A stretch of 64,000 nucleotides of DNA, taken from an uncultured Prevotella sp. (GTDB lineage Bacteria; Bacteroidota; Bacteroidia; Bacteroidales; Bacteroidaceae). Shown here piece by piece: positions 26,005 through 35,344 of this stretch. Below the pieces are notes generated by a model. It saw only the letters and a list, made by a program, of their open reading frames with translations, searched no databases and was not told where the DNA came from. The stretch spans positions 44,475-108,474 of the forward strand of contig CAJOGK010000025.1 in the NCBI GenBank assembly GCA_905234145.1. The letters run 5' to 3'. Numbering within the stretch: the stretch's first letter is position 1; each line of letters opens with the position of its first letter. The position numbers were made by a program, and so were the translations under genes.

Positions 26005-27054
26005 TCAGCATTCCCGATAGAAATCGAGTGCCTCATAAATTTCTTCCTTTGTAGCCGTTTGATTGATACGGATATCACCCACATTGCCCAGCAGGGTAAA
26101 GTTGATAATGCCCGATACGTTTTTCTTGTCGTGGGTCATCAGTTGGTGCAGGGTGGGATAGTCGTCGCAGGTGATGGCCATCTTGCCGTAGTGTGCTTTG
26201 ATGAACTGCACCGTTTGGTGCATCTTATCTGTGGGGAAGCCTGTCTTCATGGTACTGAGGTAGAGCTCACAGATCAGTCCGTAAGCTACAGCATAGCCGT
26301 GGAGTAGGGGCTTGCGCTTAAGTGCTAACGATTCGAAGGCATGCCCAACGGTATGTCCTAGGTTAAGAGCCTTACGGATGCTTTGCTCGGTAGGATCCTC
26401 CGTGACGATGCGCTGCTTGACCGCAACAGAATCAGCCACCATCTTTCCCAGACGTTTCAAATCGGGTTGCTCCACATCGAAGTTCAGCAAATCAGCCCAC
26501 ATTGCCTCATTGGAGATCAGGCCGTGTTTGAGCATCTCTGCATAACCGCTCAGGATATTCTCTGCGTCAAGGGTTGTCAGAAATTCAGTGTCGAGGATGA
26601 CACAAGCAGCATTATTAAACACACCCACCTCATTCTTCAGACCACCAAAGTTGATACCAGTTTTTCCACCTACACTGGCATCGACCATCGCGAGCAGGGT
26701 AGTGGGGATATTGATATAATTGATGCCACGTTTGAAGGTAGAGGCTGCAAAACCACCCAAATCGGTAACCATGCCGCCTCCTATATTTATTAATAAGGTG
26801 TGGCGCGTAGCTCCACCTTCGCTCAAAGCCTGCCAGACATGTGCCAACGATTCCAGGTCTTTGTGGATGTCGGTAGCGCCTATCTCAATAACCTGCGCGC
26901 CCTGAAGGCATGGCAACTTGTCGACTAAGGGCAAACAATACTGGCGAGTGGTGGTGTCAACCAACAAGAATAAACGGTCATGCTGGCAAGCAGAAATCTC
27001 TGCTTCGAGCACCTGACTGATTTGGTCGGAAATAACCACTTTCTGCTGGTTCAT
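26005..27054 (-). CDS. aroB: 3-dehydroquinate synthase AroB
   Basis: A 349-residue NAD- and metal-dependent enzyme making 3-dehydroquinate from DAHP in the shikimate pathway. Hallmarks are NIGGGMVTDLGGFAASTFKRG, the VDASVGGKTGIN block, and the metal-binding LGHTVGHAFE. Length is normal. It stands alone with its own -7 box; the rest of the aromatic pathway seen here is at 58.8-62.8 kb. Confidence 0.95.
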   Translation of the reverse strand: MNQQKVVISDQISQVLEAEISACQHDRLFLLVDTTTRQYCLPLVDKLPCLQGAQVIEIGATDIHKDLESLAHVWQALSEGGATRHTLLINIGGGMVTDLGGFAASTFKRGINYINIPTTLLAMVDASVGGKTGINFGGLKNEVGVFNNAACVILDTEFLTTLDAENILSGYAEMLKHGLISNEAMWADLLNFDVEQPDLKRLGKMVADSVAVKQRIVTEDPTEQSIRKALNLGHTVGHAFESLALKRKPLLHGYAVAYGLICELYLSTMKTGFPTDKMHQTVQFIKAHYGKMAITCDDYPTLHQLMTHDKKNVSGIINFTLLGNVGDIRINQTATKEEIYEALDFYREC

Positions 27055-27094
27055 TTTAATGGCCTTTTTGGGTTTTGTTTCTTAATTGCGTTTG

Positions 27095-27102
27095 CAAAGA
27101 TA
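27095..27102 (-). promoter_or_regulatory. -7 box for aroB
   Basis: Minus-strand TATCTTTG followed by GCAAAC, 40 nt upstream of the aroB start. Confidence 0.6.
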
Positions 27103-27208
27103 CAAAGAATATCTAATAATTAGCCATAAAAAACAAAAAAAATCGCTTTCCTATTAAACTTTTCACTCAAATGTGCGTCAAAAGTGCATAAAGATTTTAA
27201 AATTCAAC

Positions 27209-30143
27209 ATGAAAAGATTAATTCTCTTAGTAGTTGTTTGCATAACAACTGTAATGGCAAGTGCACAGCGCACGGTTACTGGAAAGGTTGTAGAACAGGA
27301 TACACAAGAAGCAGTAATACAAGCTACGGCCGCCCTGCTGCAGGGTGAAAAGGTGATGGCTAACGCCGTGACCAATACATCAGGTAACTTTCATATCGTA
27401 GCCCCTAAAGAGGGTACTTATACGCTGAAGGTTACCTACGTGGGTTTCAAAACTTACTCCAAGAAAATTACGCTGAAAGATGGCAAGAACTATCAGGCAG
27501 GTACCATCTCCTTGGAGCCAGATGCTATCATGCTGAAAGGTACTACCGTAACAGCCCATGCCTCGAAAGTAACGGTGAAAGCCGATACCTTCGTCTATAA
27601 TGCTGCCGCTTTCCGTACACCAGAAGGTTCGGTTGTAGAGGAATTGGTAAGACGAATACCTGGTGCAGAGGTGAGCGACGATGGTACAGTTAAGATTAAC
27701 GGTAAGGAGGTAAAGAAAATCCTCGTCGACGGTAAAGAGTTTATGACTGGCGATACCAAGACTGCCCTGAAAAATCTGCCTACCAATATTATCGACCGCA
27801 TTAAAGCCTACGACAAGCAGAGCGATCTGGCTCGCGTGTCGGGTATCGAAGACGGTGAGGAAGAGACGGTGCTCGATTTCGGTATCAAGCAAGGTATGAA
27901 CAAGGGCGTGATGGCCAATGTCGACTTGGCTGCCGGTACCAAGAGCCGTTATGCAGGCCGTATCTTCGGTGGTGTGATGAAAAACGATTTGAAGGTGTTC
28001 ATGATGGGTAACGCCAACAATACCAACGATATGGGCTTCCCCGGTGGTGGTGGGACGCCAGGGTCTGAACGCCATGAAGATGGCAGGCGTGAACCTGAAC
28101 TACGAGAAAAAGGATAAACTGACAGTAAATGGTAGTGTGCGCTGGAACCATAGCGATGGCGACGTCTATTCTAAAAGTAACAGTAAGAACTTTATCGACG
28201 AGCAGAATTCGCAGTATCGCAACAGTGTAAGCCATAATTTCTCGCGTTCTAACAGTTGGAACGGACAGATGCGACTCGAATGGCAGCCCGATACGATGAC
28301 CAACATCATGTTCCGTCCAAACTTCAGCTACAGCACCAACGATGGTGTGAATATGAGCGAGGATGCCAGCTTCGACAAGAATCCGTTCGACTATAGCGAC
28401 GACCCGCTTAAGGATGTATTTGAAATAGCAAAGAAGTATGGTATTGCGCAGAACTACAGTGTTCAGAGTGGTACTACCTACAGCGACTCGAAAAACCTTA
28501 GAGGTATGTTGCAGTTTAACCGTCGTCTCAGTAACAATGGCCGAAACATTACCGTTCAGTTAAACGGCAACTGGAGCGATGGCACGAGCAAGGCTATATC
28601 GAACAATGCTGTTACCTATTTCCAGTTGGTCGATCCTATTACGCAAGAGCTAATGGATTCTATCTATCAGACCAACCGCTATAACTATACACCCGAGAAT
28701 CGTTGGGGCTACAGCACGCGCCTTACCTATAGCGAGCCTATCGCCCGTCAGGTTTATCTGCAGTTTAGCTACACCTATCAGTATTCTTACACTAAGAGCG
28801 ACCGTAAGACTTACAGCCTTCCACCTTTAAGTGTATATAGTGATATCGTGCCTAATTATCGCGATTTCGACAGATACATCGACCCGCTGCCTAGTCCGCT
28901 GTCCCAGTACGAGGATTCGCTGCTCAGTAAGAAGTCGGTTTATAAGAACTATACCCATACTGCCGAGGTGATGCTGCGTATCGTGCGTAAGGCCTTTAAT
29001 TTCAATATCGGCTTCCAGGTGATACCACAGTCATCCAACTTCTCTTATAAGTATATGGGTACCGATACCATCACAAAACGTAAAGTTACCAACTTCACGC
29101 CAACACTCGACTTCCGCTGGAAGAAGTCGCAGACAGGTCAGTTGCGCTTTACCTATCGCGGACGTACCCAGCAGCCCTCTATGAGCGACCTGCTTGATGT
29201 TGTAGATGATAGCAACCCCTTGCGCATCACACGCGGTAACCCTGGTTTGAAGCCCTCGTTCACGCAGAACTTCAACCTCTTCTATAACGACTATTTCCAG
29301 AAGCACCAGCGCGCTGTGATGACCTTCGTCAACTTCTCTACCACCAGCAATGCCATCGCCAATAAAACTTCGTATGTCGATGATGGCTCTGGTGCAACGG
29401 TTACCCGTCCTGAGAATGTTAATGGCAACTGGAACGGTAATGTGGGCTTCATGTTTAATACCGCCCTCGATTCGGCAGCCTATTTCAATGTGAATACCTT
29501 TACCAACCTCGGTTACAACCATAATGTAGGTTATGTAAGTGTTGGTACGACTAGCGAATCGCAGAAGAGTGTTACCACGTCGCTGAATGTCGGTGAGCGT
29601 CTGGCCGCCAGCTATCGTAACGACTGGCTGGAGATCGAGCTCAACGGTTCGTTGAACTACAGACGCACGCGCAATGAATTCCAGAGTAGCAGCAACCTCG
29701 ACACCTGGCAGTTCTCATACGGCGGTATGATTGGCTTTACCGCACCTTGGGGCACCTCGCTTACCACCAATATGAACATGCAGAGCCGTCGCGGCTATAG
29801 CGATGCCTCTATGAATACCAACGAACTTATCTGGAATGCCCAGCTATCGCAGAGTTTCCTGAAAGGTAATGCCCTCACTTTATCACTGCAGCTTTATGAT
29901 ATTCTTCATCAGCAGTCTACGGTTAGCCAGACGGTTAATGCACTTTCCAGCAGCGAAACGCAATATAACGCCATTACCAGCTATGGCATGCTCCACGTGA
30001 TCTATCGTCTGAACCTCTTTGGAGGTATGAAGGCCTTTGGTGGCGGTCGTAGAGGCCCCGGTGGCCCTGGCGGTCCTGGTTTCGGTGGCAGAGGCCGTAG
30101 AGGTCCTGGTGGTGGTGGCTTTGGTGGCCCCCGCAGATTCTAA
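27209..30143 (+). pseudogene. Outer-membrane beta-barrel protein (TonB-receptor-like), one frameshift
   Basis: Start ATG 27209 follows from the signal peptide ending MASAQ. Next is a carboxypeptidase-regulatory-like domain (RTVTGKVVEQDTQEAV), a plug-like domain (VVEELVRRIPGAEVSDDGTV) and a long barrel. The frame changes in a GGTGGTGGTGGG run near 28043, where one extra base or two missing bases separates the frame ending at 28117 from the one continuing to 30143. The rest is open for ~700 codons. The C-terminus is an unusual Gly/Arg/Pro-rich tail after the barrel. The family is common in Bacteroidota without a known substrate. The homopolymer location makes a sequencing error plausible. Confidence 0.8.
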
Positions 30144-30195
30144 TAACACAGTTAAGGCTTGCCTCCCGCAAGAATAATAACGAATTGGAGATAAT

Positions 30196-30606
30196 ATGAA
30201 AAGATTAACTTTATCTGTTATATTTATCTGCTGTTCACTGTTTATGGCGGCACAGGTTGCTATTGTGGCTCACCGCGGATTATTGAGTCCTGAGAGGGTC
30301 ATGTTTATTTCGTTCAGTCTCCATGCTTGTCGCGAGTTCGCCCGTCTGTGTCCTGGTTTTACCGTGCAATATCTGGGTTCAGACCTTTGGCCAAACGAAG
30401 TACATGATAACGGACTGAACGGTATCGACTTGCATTTCGGTACATTCCTGATGACCACACGATTTCGTGACGAAGCACGGGAAAGGGGCATGAGTATCAA
30501 TGTGTGGACTGTAAACAAACCTGAGGACATGCAGAAAGTAGTGAACATGGGTATTGACTAATTAACAACTGACGAACCTATGCTAGCTCGCCAATTGCTT
30601 GAATAA
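30196..30606 (+). pseudogene. Glycerophosphodiester phosphodiesterase, deleted and interrupted
   Basis: A signal peptide and VAIVAHRGL, the catalytic HR start of GDPD enzymes, are joined directly to the C-terminal half (RVMFISFSLHACREFA to INVWTVNKPEDMQKVVNMGID). About 110 residues holding other catalytic acids are missing at a junction near 30282. The frame meets TAA at 30559-30561, where relatives have an aromatic residue. Reading through gives LTTDEPMLARQLLE and a second TAA at 30604-30606, so the true end survives past the nonsense codon. It is non-functional by two independent lesions. Confidence 0.8.
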
Positions 30607-30624
30607 CGAAGTTGCCATTATTAA

Positions 30625-30975
30625 CTATTTACTCAGATACGACTTGATGCGGTCGGCAACGTTCTGCTTGAAGTTGTTATAGAAGAAACCGTAGTCGTGT
30701 AGATGATAGCTCTCGGGGCCGAAGAGTGATGCGCCGTCGGCTGGGATGCCGTAGAGCTTGGCGTCGACGGTAGTAACAACGACAGAACCGCGAACGGTAT
30801 CAATTCGCGCATCAGCAATACCTGGTGTAACGAGTTTGCCTTCAACGGTCAGCGAACCGAGGTTCTCCTTTACAGATGCATAAGTATCGTCGCGCTTCCA
30901 GTTAATTGGATTGATGCTGATGCCTCCAGGGGCAAGTGTGCAGTTATTAGCGTTGCCATCTACATTAGCTTTCAT
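30625..30975 (-). pseudogene. C-terminal fragment, DUF3089-like
   Basis: This 116-residue frame lacks a signal or recognisable N-terminal domain. APGGISINPINWKRDDTYA and FGPESYHLHDYGFFYNNFKQNVADRI resemble the C-terminal part of DUF3089 alpha/beta-hydrolase-like proteins, which are about three times longer. It lies between a dead GDPD gene and a truncated vapC, so a remnant is more likely than a functional short protein. The family call rests on pattern memory only. Confidence 0.45.
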
Positions 30976-31044
30976 ATTTATAGCTTTTTAATGATTACGA
31001 ACAAAATAGTTGCTGAAATGTAACTGACTAAATCCATTATGTCA

Positions 31045-31188
31045 AAGGTACCAGGAAGCAATCATGAACTCAGAAGCAACAGCCAACAACGGAAGGACAT
31101 AAAGAAAGTACATGGAAACGCTTGGACTTTTCTTAAGCAATGCAATGCAAACGCATGTGTCGAGGAGATAGATGTTGCGTGTACTCAT
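31045..31188 (-). pseudogene. Truncated VapC (PIN-domain) toxin
   Basis: An ATG two bases after the vapB stop starts 47 codons beginning NIYLLDTCVCIALLKKSPSV. This is the first strand and catalytic Asp of PIN-domain toxins. The remaining sequence diverges and stops at 31045; intact VapC proteins are about 130 residues with three or four acidic active-site residues. The toxin is therefore dead while its antitoxin frame remains. Confidence 0.6.
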
Positions 31189-31190
31189 AT

Positions 31191-31442
31191 TCACCAAGTT
31201 TCTACCTCCCTAACCATTTCTGCACCCTGTCGAAGCTCTTCTGCTACAGTCATTGCATCAGCAGAGCCTCCAAAGTCGCCACTGAATTTCTTTAATGCTT
31301 CGTCTAAGCGAGCATTATCATCGGTAACCAAATTGGTTTCGTTGGGCATAATCAACTTGTTGGCCAACCACTCACGATCGGCCTGCGAGAGCGAAAGCCC
31401 CTGCAGATATGCCCACAAATTGTTTAATGCAAATGATGTCAT
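31191..31442 (-). CDS. VapB-like antitoxin
   Basis: An 83-residue protein starting at ATG 31442, 27 nt below a -7 box (31469-31476). The segment LNNLWAYLQGLSLSQADREWLANKL is characteristic of small Bacteroidota antitoxins encoded before PIN toxins, and here the PIN remnant follows after 2 nt. It would bind its toxin and autoregulate the operon. With the toxin truncated, it may be an orphan. Confidence 0.6.
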   Translation of the reverse strand: MTSFALNNLWAYLQGLSLSQADREWLANKLIMPNETNLVTDDNARLDEALKKFSGDFGGSADAMTVAEELRQGAEMVREVETW

Positions 31443-31468
31443 ACACAAATTCTTTATTGATTCCGCTG

Positions 31469-31476
31469 CAAAATTA
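31469..31476 (-). promoter_or_regulatory. -7 box for vapB
   Basis: Minus-strand TAATTTTG followed by GC, 27 nt upstream of the antitoxin ATG. Confidence 0.45.
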
Positions 31477-31552
31477 AGAAAAAACTCTGAATCTGCAAGC
31501 AAAATAAGAATAAGAAACAAAAAATGAATGTACTCGAGTAGCAAACAAATAA

Positions 31553-31750
31553 AACCAAAACGAGGAACTCGCCCCTCTAAGGCTCTCTTTTTTTACAGAT
31601 ACCTTGTTCTGGGATTTTCTTAAATGGCTAGCAAAAAAAGGGCTCACAAAGTGTCAGACCCTTGAGACACTGGCTTTGGTGCATATGAACCGTCGTACGT
31701 TTCTGCCAGCTGAGATTGCTGTCATTTATGAAATACTTGGCAAACCTTAA
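31553..31750 (+). pseudogene. Unrecognised open frame without a start codon
   Basis: An open stretch of 65 codons bounded by TAA (31550-31552) and TAA (31748-31750). It reads FWDFLKWLAKKGL in the middle and RRTFLPAEIAVIYEILGKP at the end. The end has a natural protein character, but there is no ATG near the left side and I do not recognise the family. It may be the tail of a lost mobile or regulatory gene. Confidence 0.25.
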
Positions 31751-31783
31751 AATTACTTTACAAGGAAAAGTGGTATAAACACC

Positions 31784-31806
31784 CCCTCAGGCACTCCGCT
31801 TGAGGG
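31784..31806 (+). terminator. Terminator-like hairpin
   Basis: A 9-bp stem CCCTCAGGC / GCTTGAGGG with loop ACTCC, followed by TTTCTTAT. It lies 34 nt after the stop of the unrecognised frame at 31750. Confidence 0.6.
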
Positions 31807-31816
31807 TTTCTTATAC

Positions 31817-31853
31817 TCCGCCCAAGGAGGACTTCCCGAGAGGTTAGGGCGGA
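31817..31853. other. Second hairpin, TCCGCCC/GGGCGGA
   Basis: A 7-bp outer stem encloses a 23-nt interior with a possible inner stem. It directly follows the previous hairpin in a region without a clear gene. Possibly part of a small RNA or a mobile-element end. Confidence 0.35.
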
Positions 31854-31930
31854 CTATGATGACCCCTTAACCATCCTATAGAGTAATAAATGAATATATT
31901 TTACTAAGCGCACTAACTATCTCTAGAGAG

Positions 31931-32115
31931 ATTACAAATTACATATTACATAAGACTTTTTTGATTTTGGTTGCAAGAAAGAATAGTATTTATATATAAT
32001 AATATTATATATAAATACTAATATTATATTATAATGATTATCTTCTTTTATCTCTTTCCCCTGAAATTCATTCCATAAAAACCTTTATGTAATATGTAAT
32101 ATGTAATTTTGTAAT
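31931..32115. repeat. Nested inverted repeats around a perfect 33-nt AT palindrome
   Basis: The outer arms (31931-31960 and 32077-32115) consist of ATTACATATTACATA-type units and are complementary with one unit length difference. Inside them, 31986-32018 is a perfect palindrome of only A/T plus one G/C pair, with 16-nt arms and a single central base. The whole could form one large cruciform or hairpin. No gene is visible in it. Confidence 0.85.
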
Positions 32116-32153
32116 TTCGATGGCATTTTCTTTGGTGTATGGATTGATTTTTG

Positions 32154-32161
32154 TATCTTTG
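32154..32161 (+). promoter_or_regulatory. -7 box for the HAD phosphatase gene
   Basis: TATCTTTG followed by GCACC, 30 nt upstream of the ATG at 32192. Confidence 0.65.
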
Positions 32162-32191
32162 CACCAGCATTGATAACACGACAGTCCTATT

Positions 32192-32980
32192 ATGATACAG
32201 AAATACGCTTTATTTTTCGATATCGACGGCACGCTGGTGAGTTTTAATACCCACGAGATTCCTGCATCGACCATCTTTGCGCTGACACAGGCCAAGGCTA
32301 ACGGCTCGCGGGTGTATATTGCTACAGGGCGCCCACCATTGATTATCACGAATCTAGGGGCTATTGAGCACCTCATCGACGGCTATATCACCACCAACGG
32401 CGCACTGTGCTTCGTGGGCGAAGAGATGGTTACGTGTCAACCTATCCCCAAAGAGGACGTGATGACGTGTGTAGAGGACTGCCAAGAGAAAGGGAATAGT
32501 CTTATCATTGTTGGAAGAAAGGATGTGGCTGTAGTTGACCCCAGGGGCGATGTAAATCGTATCTTCCGTCAGATGCTCGCAGTAAAGAACCTCGACAAGG
32601 CTTCACCGCTTGATGTTGTACTCGAACAGGATATCCTGCAACTGACACCTTTCTTTCCTGCTGATTACGAGCCAGAGTTGATGGCCCGTATGCCGCAATG
32701 TGTGTCGGGGCGCTGGCATCCGGAGTTTACGGATATCACCGCCAATGGTGCCGACAAGGGCAAAGGCATTCTGGCGATGGCTCGTCATGAGGGTTTTGAC
32801 CCCAGCCAGACGATGGCCTTTGGCGATGGTGGCAACGATACCTCGATGATTATACAAGCTGGCATTGGCGTGGCGATGGGTAACGCCATCGACGCCCTCA
32901 AGCATCAGGCAGACTATGTTACCACTTCCGTCGATGACGATGGTATCCTTAACGCCCTAAAACATTTTAATGTGGTATAG
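32192..32980 (+). CDS. Cof-type HAD hydrolase
   Basis: A 262-residue cytosolic HAD phosphatase. Motif I is FFDIDGTLVSF with nucleophile Asp near residue 10; a cap domain (type C2) follows. Motif IV is MAFGDGGNDTSMI and the C-terminus has ALKHQADYVTTSVDDDGI. Cof-type enzymes dephosphorylate sugar phosphates, flavin or pyridoxal phosphates; the substrate cannot be read from sequence. It ends at a strong bidirectional terminator shared with the convergent operon. Confidence 0.92.
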   Translation: MIQKYALFFDIDGTLVSFNTHEIPASTIFALTQAKANGSRVYIATGRPPLIITNLGAIEHLIDGYITTNGALCFVGEEMVTCQPIPKEDVMTCVEDCQEKGNSLIIVGRKDVAVVDPRGDVNRIFRQMLAVKNLDKASPLDVVLEQDILQLTPFFPADYEPELMARMPQCVSGRWHPEFTDITANGADKGKGILAMARHEGFDPSQTMAFGDGGNDTSMIIQAGIGVAMGNAIDALKHQADYVTTSVDDDGILNALKHFNVV

Positions 32981-32991
32981 AAATTAAAAAA

Positions 32992-33010
32992 GCTCCTCAA
33001 AACGAGGAGC
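32992..33010. terminator. Bidirectional terminator
   Basis: A 7-bp stem GCTCCTC / GAGGAGC with AAAAC loop. T-rich sequence follows on both strands (TTTATTATTATTTT on plus, a T6 run on minus). It serves the HAD gene and the convergent DUF5606 operon. Confidence 0.85.
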
Positions 33011-33017
33011 TTTATTA

Positions 33018-33464
33018 TTATTTTGCGTTTTCTGTCTCGGCGTCTTTAGCTTCTTCTGCTTCAGCCTCTTCTTCTTTGAAATCGGTGATGCCGTTTTCTA
33101 CAAGAATGTTATACCATGAGATCAACTTCTTGATGTGGCTGTTTTGCACGCGGTCGCGATCCCACTCGGGCAGAACCTTGGAGAAATAATCCTGAAGCTC
33201 CTTGCCTGAAGCCTTCTTCTCATTGATGCTGGCCTTCTTGCCATTTTCCAACTGCTTAAGATTCTCAAGCACATCCATCAGGGGTACATCGTCGCTCTCG
33301 GTAAACATAGCGATATCGTTAAGAGAGGTGATGCGATCGGTTGAGAAGGCAGGCATGCGCTTATGTGTGGCGTCGAGCGCTTCTACTATCAGGTTGTTGT
33401 TACCTCGTGTTACTAATTTGTAAAGGCCGGACTTGCCGGCAATTGATAAGATTATTTGTTGCAT
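33018..33464 (-). CDS. DUF5606 family protein
   Basis: A 148-residue cytosolic protein. The N-terminus IILSIAGKSGLYKLVTRGNNNLIVEAL and the central DRITSLNDIAMFTE match the DUF5606 family found beside coaE in Bacteroidota. The C-terminal 25 residues are Glu/Ala-rich and probably disordered. Function is unknown. It overlaps the coaE end by 13 nt, so it is translated with it. Confidence 0.8.
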   Translation of the reverse strand: MQQIILSIAGKSGLYKLVTRGNNNLIVEALDATHKRMPAFSTDRITSLNDIAMFTESDDVPLMDVLENLKQLENGKKASINEKKASGKELQDYFSKVLPEWDRDRVQNSHIKKLISWYNILVENGITDFKEEEAEAEEAKDAETENAK

Positions 33465-34012
33465 TGATCTATAATTTTAATTAATTGTCTCTCAATATCC
33501 ATCTGACCATCGTTGATAACCACGAAGTCAGCTTTCTTAATCACATCGCGCTGAGGCATCTGGCGATCCATCCACTCCAGCACTTTTTCCTTGGAAATTC
33601 TGTCGCGTTCCATGACGCGCTGAATCCTCACGTCTTTGGGCGCAATGACGGCTATCGTCTTGTCGACAAGGGTATTGATGCCCGAATCGAACATGATGCC
33701 GCTCTCCATCCATTCCAGTCCGCTGGCTTCAAAGTCGCGAAATACGTATGGATGAACAATGGCGTTGATGGCTTTCGCATTGCGCTCTGAGGCCAGAAGA
33801 AACTGTGATACAAGTGCCTTGTTAAGTTCACCATCTTCGCGATAGGTTCGTGGACCGATCAAGTCGGTGAGTTGCTTGCGGATCTCGGGTTCTGTGCGTA
33901 TCAGGCGTTTGGCGGCTGCATCGCAGTCATACACCTGATAGCCTTTCTGCTCAAGTATCCGGCTCAGATAGCTCTTGCCGCTACCAATGCCTCCTGCTAT
34001 TCCTATTTTCAT
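33452..34012 (-). CDS. coaE: Dephospho-CoA kinase CoaE
   Basis: A 186-residue P-loop kinase starting at ATG 34012 (KIGIAGGIGSGKSYLS). It phosphorylates dephospho-CoA in the last step of CoA synthesis. The core RVMERDRISKEKVLEWMDRQM is the typical lid region. The start overlaps the ybbR stop as ATGA, so translation is coupled. A longer frame lacks family similarity upstream. Confidence 0.93.
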   Translation of the reverse strand: MKIGIAGGIGSGKSYLSRILEQKGYQVYDCDAAAKRLIRTEPEIRKQLTDLIGPRTYREDGELNKALVSQFLLASERNAKAINAIVHPYVFRDFEASGLEWMESGIMFDSGINTLVDKTIAVIAPKDVRIQRVMERDRISKEKVLEWMDRQMPQRDVIKKADFVVINDGQMDIERQLIKIIDQCNK

Positions 34013-34995
34013 TCTTGGTGGGATTCTTCTATCAGATAATCTACATAATTGATTGCCAGATGTGCTCTGGATATGCCGTTTGGCACGTCTTTCAGATAAA
34101 GACGGCATTTCTCTGTAGGATTCTTCTCAATGTCGCGATAATCAGCGATGACGGTGAAGTCCTCACGTTTCAGGTTGCGATAAACATTCACGCCTGTAAC
34201 GAAACTAACTGTTACCTTGGCTGGGAAAGTACGGAGTACCTTACCTTCAGGCATGTTGATGCCTTGGATAGGTATGCCCTCGATGTGTTCCTCGGTCAGC
34301 ACGTCGGTAAAGAAAGAAACCGTAACCTTATCAGGCACCATCTTTACACCTTTCATTTTGGCCAACTCGCACGTAACATTCAGCGTATCACGGAAATTGG
34401 CGTAATTCAGTTGCTCCGTGTATACCATGCTGATGCTATCGAGCTTCTGGTCGGAGGCGTAGACAAGTACGCTGTCGGGTGAATAAGATACGCGCGATAT
34501 GAAGTAAAGTTCTTCAGGGATAACGCGACCGCTCCATCTTACGGGCACTTTCTTCTTGGCTCCATAATTGTAAAAGAACTCCAGTTTCTCGGGCTTGACA
34601 GCAGTGATTTTTGAACCGCTGGCCAGTTGCTGATAAAGCAGTTTCTGAATTTCCTGGGCAGAAACTGAACCGGTTCCGTTGCTATGGGCATAGTTACGGA
34701 AGTTCAGGTTTACTTTATTGATAATGTCGCCATAAAGGTAGGTCATCAGGGTGTAGCCCTTGTCGCGTATGGTTACCTTCACAGTGTCGGTCTCATCAGA
34801 AGTGAGCACGGCATTTTTAGGAATGTTGGTAATCGAAACAGGTATGGCAAATTCTTTCTCATAGGTCTCATTGAGCGTAAGCAAAAGCCAGAAAACGCCC
34901 GAGAGTGCCAAAAAGAAAAGAAAAATAGCAAGTTCGCGATTAGTCCTGCTAAACACGAACTCCTTTGCCGGATGCCATAAATGATCGAATGCCAT
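34009..34995 (-). CDS. YbbR/CdaR-like membrane protein
   Basis: A 328-residue protein with one N-terminal membrane helix (about residues 22-42) and a long extracytoplasmic part with several YbbR-type beta domains (EKEFAIPVSITNIPKNAVL, KVTVSFFTDV, KVTVSFVTGV). In Firmicutes, YbbR proteins regulate the cyclic-di-AMP cyclase; the Bacteroidota role is less clear. It sits between yajC and coaE in the nusB operon. Confidence 0.75.
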   Translation of the reverse strand: MAFDHLWHPAKEFVFSRTNRELAIFLFFLALSGVFWLLLTLNETYEKEFAIPVSITNIPKNAVLTSDETDTVKVTIRDKGYTLMTYLYGDIINKVNLNFRNYAHSNGTGSVSAQEIQKLLYQQLASGSKITAVKPEKLEFFYNYGAKKKVPVRWSGRVIPEELYFISRVSYSPDSVLVYASDQKLDSISMVYTEQLNYANFRDTLNVTCELAKMKGVKMVPDKVTVSFFTDVLTEEHIEGIPIQGINMPEGKVLRTFPAKVTVSFVTGVNVYRNLKREDFTVIADYRDIEKNPTEKCRLYLKDVPNGISRAHLAINYVDYLIEESHQE

Positions 34996-35004
34996 CTATC
35001 CTGT

Positions 35005-35319
35005 TTATTTCTGTAACTGACTAGATGCGTCTTTGAAAACCATGCTCTTCTCGACGGTGATGACAACGTCGCGGGCGATTTTTACGTCGACAGTGTTTTT
35101 GGCGAGGTCGATGCTCTTAACGGTACCATGGATGCCACCGCCTGTAACAACCTCTGTTCCCTCTGTCAACTCATTCTGGAACTTCTGGATTTCTTTCTGC
35201 TTTTTCTGCTGGGGTCTGATCATGAAGAACCACATAATGGCAAAAATAGCTACCATCATGATAATCATGCTCATACCGCCTCCCTGTGCTGCCTGAGCAG
35301 CTAAAAACAAATTTGTCAT
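35005..35319 (-). CDS. yajC: YajC, Sec translocon accessory subunit
   Basis: A 104-residue membrane protein with one helix (about 18-35), then IRPQQKKQKE and the conserved ELTEGTEVVTGGGIHGTVKSI. YajC associates with SecDF-YidC at the inner membrane. Its place after nusB is typical of this phylum. Confidence 0.93.
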   Translation of the reverse strand: MTNLFLAAQAAQGGGMSMIIMMVAIFAIMWFFMIRPQQKKQKEIQKFQNELTEGTEVVTGGGIHGTVKSIDLAKNTVDVKIARDVVITVEKSMVFKDASSQLQK

Positions 35320-35344
35320 GTTGTCTATACCTTATTATTATATA

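Noticed and set aside
28030..28050. Programmed frameshift in the barrel gene
   Set aside because: The site is a Gly-codon run without a stimulatory structure that I can see; homopolymer length change is simpler.
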